NCBI GenBank assembly: GCA_016926235.1
Contig: JAFGOZ010000316.1
Span: 1 to 8,161, forward strand
DNA from: Bacteroidales bacterium
Lineage (GTDB): Bacteria > Bacteroidota > Bacteroidia > Bacteroidales > UBA10428
Direction of reading: 5' to 3'
Length of the DNA stretch: 8,161 nt
Under the pieces are notes generated by a model. It had not been told where the DNA came from. It searched no databases and worked only from the letters and a program-made list of their open reading frames with translations. This document shows positions 5,087 through 8,161 of the stretch, piece by piece (position 1 is the first letter of the stretch; each line of letters opens with the position of its first letter). The translations under genes were made by a program, and so were the position numbers.

Positions 5087-7069
5087 ATGGGATTTTCTAT
5101 CCTTGCAGATATCGTTATCATTTTTGCCTTATCAACTGGGGTGAACCTTGTTTTTACCCGATTAAAAATTCCAACAGTTGTAGGTTATCTACTTACAGGT
5201 ATATTAGCCAGTCCTCATTTGTTTGCTCTTGTAAGTGGAGAGCATGAAATAGAAGTGCTGGCTGAAATAGGGGTTGCTTTACTGCTGTTTACCATAGGCA
5301 TGGAGTTTTCTATGAAACACTTAATGAGGATTCGGCGAATGGTGTTTGTAGGGGGATTTCTACAAGTCTTTATAACGGCAGGCATTTTTTATTTAGTTTC
5401 AAAACAGTTTCATTTAAACTGGAAGGCAAGTTTATTCATTGGTTTTTTAGTTGCTTTGAGTAGTTCGGCATTAGTGCTTAAACTATTACAAGAACGTTCA
5501 GAACTTTCATCAAACTACGGACGCTCAGTATTGGGAATCCTTATTTTTCAGGATTTACTATTAGTACCGTTGTTACTGTTTTCCAATATTTTATCAGATA
5601 GTAGTGTTGATATTTCAAGAGAATTAATTCTCTTATCATTAAAAGCATTATTGATAATTGCACTGGTTTATGTGGGCAATAAATGGATTTTACCGAAACT
5701 GCTACATTTTATTGCCCTTTCAAAAAATCAGGAGTTATTTTTAATGAGCATATTCCTGATTTGTTTTTCTATAGCTTTGCTAACATGGAAATTAGGAATG
5801 TCTATTGCTTTTGGTGCATTTTTAGCAGGATTAATGATATCGGAATCAGAATACAGTCACAATGCATTTGCAAATTTATTACCCTTCAAAGATACCTTCA
5901 CCAGTTTCTTCTTTGTTTCCATGGGGATGCTGCTTGACGTTTCTTTCATTATTGCAAATCCGGCACTTATACTATTGAGTGTCGTTTTGGTAATCATATT
6001 GAAAACAATTATTGCTGGTGGAACAGGTTTTTTACTGGGACATACTCTTAAAGGAACAATATTAGTGGGAATAGCGCTATGCCAGGTAGGTGAATTTTCA
6101 TTTTTACTGGCACGTATTGGTCATGATTTATTGATAATTGGTGATTTTATTTACCAGCAATTTCTTGCGGTAGCTGTTATTACAATGGCTTTAACACCCT
6201 TTTTAATGAAATTTTCTCTGCCCTTAGCCATTAAAATTCTGAAATTGCCATTGCCTATATTTGTAGTTGAAGGTTTATTTCCATTGAAGGAGGTTAATAT
6301 ACCTGAAATGGCAAACCATCTTGTAATAATTGGTAAAGATGCCAGTGCAATGAAACTTTCGATGATGGCAAGTCATTATCAAATGCCGCATGTATCAATT
6401 GTTTTCGACCCAATGCTGGCAAAAGAGAAAATGGACAAGGGCGACAACGTTATATATGGCGATGCCGTAAATGAACCCATTCTATTAAAAGCATATACTG
6501 ACAAAGCAGACACAGTTGTAGTTTCTGTAGGCGATTTAATTCCAGCAATGGCTATTGTTGACCAAATACGAAAAATTAACGGCAAAGTCCGCATAATTGC
6601 CCGTACACATCGAACCGAAAATGTTAATGATTTATATAATCTTGGAGTGGATGAAGTTTTACCTGAAAAGTTGGAAATAGCTCTTGATTTGTTTAATCGT
6701 TTGTTAACTGGGAGATTGTTATCCATATCTGAAATTAATCGGATGTTAAATAACTTGCGTAATCTACAATTGGGAGAATTTACACAAAAGGACACCGTGA
6801 ATAAATTGTCTTTTTTTGATGAATTTGCAAATACAACTATATCTTCTATACAGATAGAATCCGGTTTAAGCTGTCAAAATAAGTCGATTAAAGAATTGGA
6901 TATAAGACAACAAACGGGCGTTACTATTCTTGCTATAAAAAGAGACGGAAAAATATTAGAACACCCAATTCCAACAACTGTTTTAAATGCTGATGATATT
7001 ATTTTTATACTTGGCGACAGCGAACAAATTGAAAATGCCAATAATTTTTTTAGACAAAAATCAGATTAA
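5087..7069 (+). CDS. CPA2/Kef-type cation:proton antiporter with RCK domains
   Basis: From the ATG at 5087 the protein has 660 residues. Residues 1-395 form the Na/H-exchanger domain (PF00999) with about 12 membrane spans. Visible landmarks are IPTVVGYLLTGIL (28-40), IGVALLLFTIGMEF (61-74), ILIFQDLLLVP (151-161, with the membrane Asp156), FFFVSMGMLLD (274-284) and VGEFSFLLARIGHD (334-347). Residues 411-540 are a TrkA-N/RCK domain with YGDA (457-460). Residues 583-656 are a TrkA-C domain. The family exchanges K+ or Na+ for H+ across the inner membrane, with the RCK domain as a nucleotide-controlled gate. The usual GxGxxG loop reads IIGKDASAM here, so NAD(H) binding is doubtful. The frame is open further upstream to 5006, but that part overlaps the lipoprotein gene and has no family match. 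Kef-like is safe; KefB or KefC proper is not claimed. Confidence 0.93.
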   Translation: MGFSILADIVIIFALSTGVNLVFTRLKIPTVVGYLLTGILASPHLFALVSGEHEIEVLAEIGVALLLFTIGMEFSMKHLMRIRRMVFVGGFLQVFITAGIFYLVSKQFHLNWKASLFIGFLVALSSSALVLKLLQERSELSSNYGRSVLGILIFQDLLLVPLLLFSNILSDSSVDISRELILLSLKALLIIALVYVGNKWILPKLLHFIALSKNQELFLMSIFLICFSIALLTWKLGMSIAFGAFLAGLMISESEYSHNAFANLLPFKDTFTSFFFVSMGMLLDVSFIIANPALILLSVVLVIILKTIIAGGTGFLLGHTLKGTILVGIALCQVGEFSFLLARIGHDLLIIGDFIYQQFLAVAVITMALTPFLMKFSLPLAIKILKLPLPIFVVEGLFPLKEVNIPEMANHLVIIGKDASAMKLSMMASHYQMPHVSIVFDPMLAKEKMDKGDNVIYGDAVNEPILLKAYTDKADTVVVSVGDLIPAMAIVDQIRKINGKVRIIARTHRTENVNDLYNLGVDEVLPEKLEIALDLFNRLLTGRLLSISEINRMLNNLRNLQLGEFTQKDTVNKLSFFDEFANTTISSIQIESGLSCQNKSIKELDIRQQTGVTILAIKRDGKILEHPIPTTVLNADDIIFILGDSEQIENANNFFRQKSD

Positions 7070-7143
7070 TAATGCCATTTACAAACTGTTCAAGCAACAG
7101 CCTGTTACAAATAATCAGCTTTATAATTCCTTCATAAGTAACT

Positions 7144-7249
7144 ACCAATGTTTATAATATCGAATGGTGTGTTGTTTGAGCGGTGGCGTTTCTCGAAGTC
7201 TGCGCGGGGGGAGAAAAAACAAAATAAATTCCCCTCAAACTGCACCGTC
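7144..7249 (-). repeat. Degenerate cassette-type repeat F with inverted repeat
   Basis: Plus-strand CCAATGTTTATAATA followed by GTGTGTTGT (to 7175) resembles repeat A (CCAATGTTTTATGCCGCGTG continuing TTGT) with extra bases inserted. Next to it, CGGTGGCGTTT (about 7186-7196) pairs with AAACTGCACCG (about 7238-7248). GGGGGA can pair with TCCCC inside. It may be an eroded repeat copy. It could also act as a transcription stop for the antiporter operon about 110 bases upstream, but it lacks a following T-tract. Confidence 0.35.
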
Positions 7250-7350
7250 TTATCAACGTAGTACTAATCCAGTCAATATGTTTTTTGTAATTATTTCAAT
7301 TTTTTATATCGTATCAATGTGTCGTGTTGATTCGCCACACTTGCATATAA

Positions 7351-7486
7351 CGGTTTGCAGTATAAAATCGTTGCGCAGTTCGGAGCGCTTTCGTATCATG
7401 GTACACAGCCGTTGAGTAAATGTTGTTTGGTTTAAATTTGGCACCACCCGCGCAATGTTTTATGACCGCGTGTTGTAAAACGTGGT
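7351..7486 (-). repeat. Cassette-type repeat E: long imperfect palindrome
   Basis: The arm at 7357-7378 (GCAGTATAAAATCGTTGCGC plus AG) pairs with 7448-7469. The minus strand of the second arm reads GCGGTCATAAAACATTGCGC. The arms differ by a few mismatches and by one extra base on each side. The core ACAACACGCGG (7466-7476) lies 13 bases past the stop of the third toxin gene, matching the spacing of repeats A and B. The stretch between the arms is about 69 bases. The remainder of the 7070-7488 gap (7070-7143 and 7250-7350) holds nothing that I can assign. Confidence 0.65.
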
Positions 7487-7488
7487 TA

Positions 7489-7793
7489 TTACCGAACCTC
7501 TTTTTTTACTTTTTTGGGATCCTGTCTAGCATCAAATAATGTCACGATATTTATGAAATTCTTATCATATCGGTAATATATCGTGGTCTGTTTTGTTATC
7601 ACACACCTATGTAATCCTTTTACAATTGCTGTTTTCTCAAAACTATCAGGATTTACTTTTATTAAGCTTAATGATCTATCAAGTTTTTTAATGAAATCTT
7701 TTTTACCTTTTCAGACCATTCACTCTTAAGATACTCAAGCAATTTTTCTAGCTTTCTAGTTGTCCTTTTGGATAGTTTTATCGTCCTATCCAT
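7489..7793 (-). pseudogene. RelE-like toxin (module 3), frame broken at A-AAA-AAG
   Basis: Starting from the ATG at 7791-7793, which overlaps the antitoxin stop as ATGA, the frame reads MDRTIKLSKRTTRKLEKLLE and YLKSEWSEKVKK. It then runs out at a TAA (7668-7670) after 41 codons. Shifting by -1 at the run AAAAAAG (plus strand 7698-7704) continues as DFIKKLDRSLSLIKVNPDSF, EKTAIVKGLHRCVITKQTTI and YYRYDKNFINIVTLFDARQD, ending at a double TAA. The joined protein has 101 residues, normal for RelE, with the family block KGLH-CV-TKQTTIYYR and the C-terminal TLFDARQDP. RelE toxins cut mRNA on the ribosome. The break may be a mutation, a sequencing error in a homopolymer, or real frameshifting or slippage. 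No other lesion is seen in either part, so any loss would be recent. Confidence 0.8.
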
Positions 7794-8014
7794 CAGCGAT
7801 GTTTTTTGATAAAATCCTTATAATCGACAACGTCTCCATTTTCAATCTCCTTTATTCCTTGAAGAATGTCATCCTTTTGAGATTGTGGAATAGTATCCCA
7901 GAAGTCCCTACTAGCATGTTTCTTGAAAATCTTTTTAATGGAATCTAGTATACTTGGATTTTCTGTCTCAAGTATCATTCGCATAATCTCCAATTTTTCA
8001 GCTTGTATATTCAT
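7793..8014 (-). CDS. Antitoxin of module 3
   Basis: This 73-residue protein begins MNIQAEKLEIMRMILETENP and continues SILDSIKKIFKK, the start of a family of short antitoxins found before RelE-type toxins in Bacteroidota. The C-terminal part, GDVVDYKDFIKKHR, is charged and likely contacts the toxin. Its stop codon shares bases with the toxin start (ATGA), so the two would be translationally coupled. GAGG abuts the start codon with no spacer, so it is a poor ribosome site. The gene is intact although its toxin is broken. The function is inferred from neighbour and family pattern; no DNA-binding domain is obvious. Confidence 0.82.
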   Translation of the reverse strand: MNIQAEKLEIMRMILETENPSILDSIKKIFKKHASRDFWDTIPQSQKDDILQGIKEIENGDVVDYKDFIKKHR

Positions 8015-8027
8015 CCTCTTTTTTTTA

Positions 8028-8057
8028 CAAATTTACAAAATATATCCTTCTATCAAT
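8028..8057 (-). promoter_or_regulatory. Promoter of toxin-antitoxin module 3
   Basis: On the minus strand, ATTG (8054-8057) and TAAATTTG (8028-8035) are 18 bases apart. They match the Bacteroidota minus-33 TTTG and minus-7 TAnnTTTG pattern with one mismatch in the first box. The minus-7 box is 13 bases before the start codon, so the leader would be very short. The TGTAAATTT part is shared with the parD operator candidate. The IS3 end 19 bases further out leaves the promoter intact. Confidence 0.5.
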
Positions 8058-8075
8058 GTGACGATTTAGCAACCA

Positions 8076-8161
8076 TGTCTAGTCCTAAAATATGGCTACA
8101 GGTTAAACATAATTATTAAGCTACATTTTTAAAGACCATATTTGGTGTTTTATACCCTAAA
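8076..8161 (-). mobile_element. IS3-family element, 3' end, continues past the window
   Basis: The terminus TGTCTAGTCCTAAAATATGG (8076-8095) continuing CTACA matches the terminus at 2851 at 23 of 25 positions and has the same orientation. The inner sequence has diverged more, so this is a relative of the first element rather than an identical copy. Whether this copy is complete cannot be seen. Confidence 0.8.
8116..8161 (-). CDS. IS3 orfB transposase, C-terminal end only
   Basis: The last 14 codons are visible, reading LGYKTPNMVFKNVA and then a stop at 8116-8118. They match the end of the remnant at 2888 (LNYKTPEEVFKMRA) at 9 of 14 positions. The catalytic integrase domain would lie to the right of the window. 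Family assignment is firm because of the matching terminus outside the gene. Confidence 0.75.
   Translation of the reverse strand, partial: LGYKTPNMVFKNVA

Noticed and set aside
6379..6795. 138-codon minus-strand open frame inside the antiporter gene
   Set aside because: It is antisense to the RCK domain, whose family match is strong. The reverse frame has no recognisable domain.
7086..7100. Terminator hairpin CTGTT/AACAG just after the antiporter gene
   Set aside because: It is five base pairs only and has no T-tract after it, too weak to call.
7164..7415. 83-codon plus-strand open frame after the antiporter gene
   Set aside because: It covers two palindromic repeats. The predicted protein is rich in Ser, Cys and Arg without any family pattern.
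1..8014. Calling the repeats true integron attC sites
   Set aside because: Position and fold are suggestive, but no GTTRRRY and RYYYAAC core pair could be placed at the expected ends and no IntI gene is present, so the label cassette-type repeat is used.
1..8161. CRISPR array
   Set aside because: The repeats are far apart, degenerate and palindromic at the 100-bp scale, without regular spacers. No cas-like gene is present.

Overview
The window is AT-rich and reads as chromosomal accessory DNA from a member of the Bacteroidota. The signs are a PorT-type outer-membrane barrel, a DUF3124 lipoprotein paired with a Kef-type antiporter, transposases of kinds common in that phylum, promoters close to the TAnnTTTG minus-7 consensus, and few strong Shine-Dalgarno sites. 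The species cannot be named from the sequence alone.

Left part (1-2850): four gene units, all on the minus strand. They are a small membrane protein with an HEFGH zinc-protease motif, a secreted beta-barrel protein, a ParE-type toxin with its antitoxin, and a ParD/ParE pair. Each unit has a degenerate repeat just after its last stop codon, with a core close to ACAACACGCGGTATAAAACA on the minus strand. Two or three of these repeats belong to long imperfect palindromes of about 100-130 bp. The arrangement, one gene unit per repeat in one direction and rich in toxin-antitoxin genes, resembles an integron cassette array. However, canonical attC core sites and an integrase are not visible.

Middle (2851-4469): nested and broken insertion sequences. 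The 3' end of an IS3-family element starts at 2851. It is cut at 3031/3032 by an IS4-superfamily element of about 1.44 kb with perfect 21-bp terminal inverted repeats. The transposase of that element is broken by two frame disruptions. The rest of the IS3 element is absent on the far side, so a deletion or rearrangement followed.

Right-centre (4470-7069): the only plus-strand genes, a two-gene operon of a DUF3124 lipoprotein and a 660-residue CPA2/Kef-type cation:proton antiporter with RCK (TrkA-N and TrkA-C) domains.

Right end (7070-8161): a 419-bp gene-free stretch with two more repeats, then a third toxin-antitoxin unit on the minus strand, then the end of a second, related IS3 element that runs off the window. 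The toxin frame breaks at an A-AAA-AAG heptamer, where a single -1 shift restores a full RelE-like protein of 101 residues. Both IS3 ends lie 60-70 bp upstream of an antitoxin start codon.

Overall, this looks like a cassette-like array of minus-strand genes, stabilised by three unrelated toxin-antitoxin modules, interrupted by IS elements and by an inserted or ancestral ion-antiport operon.
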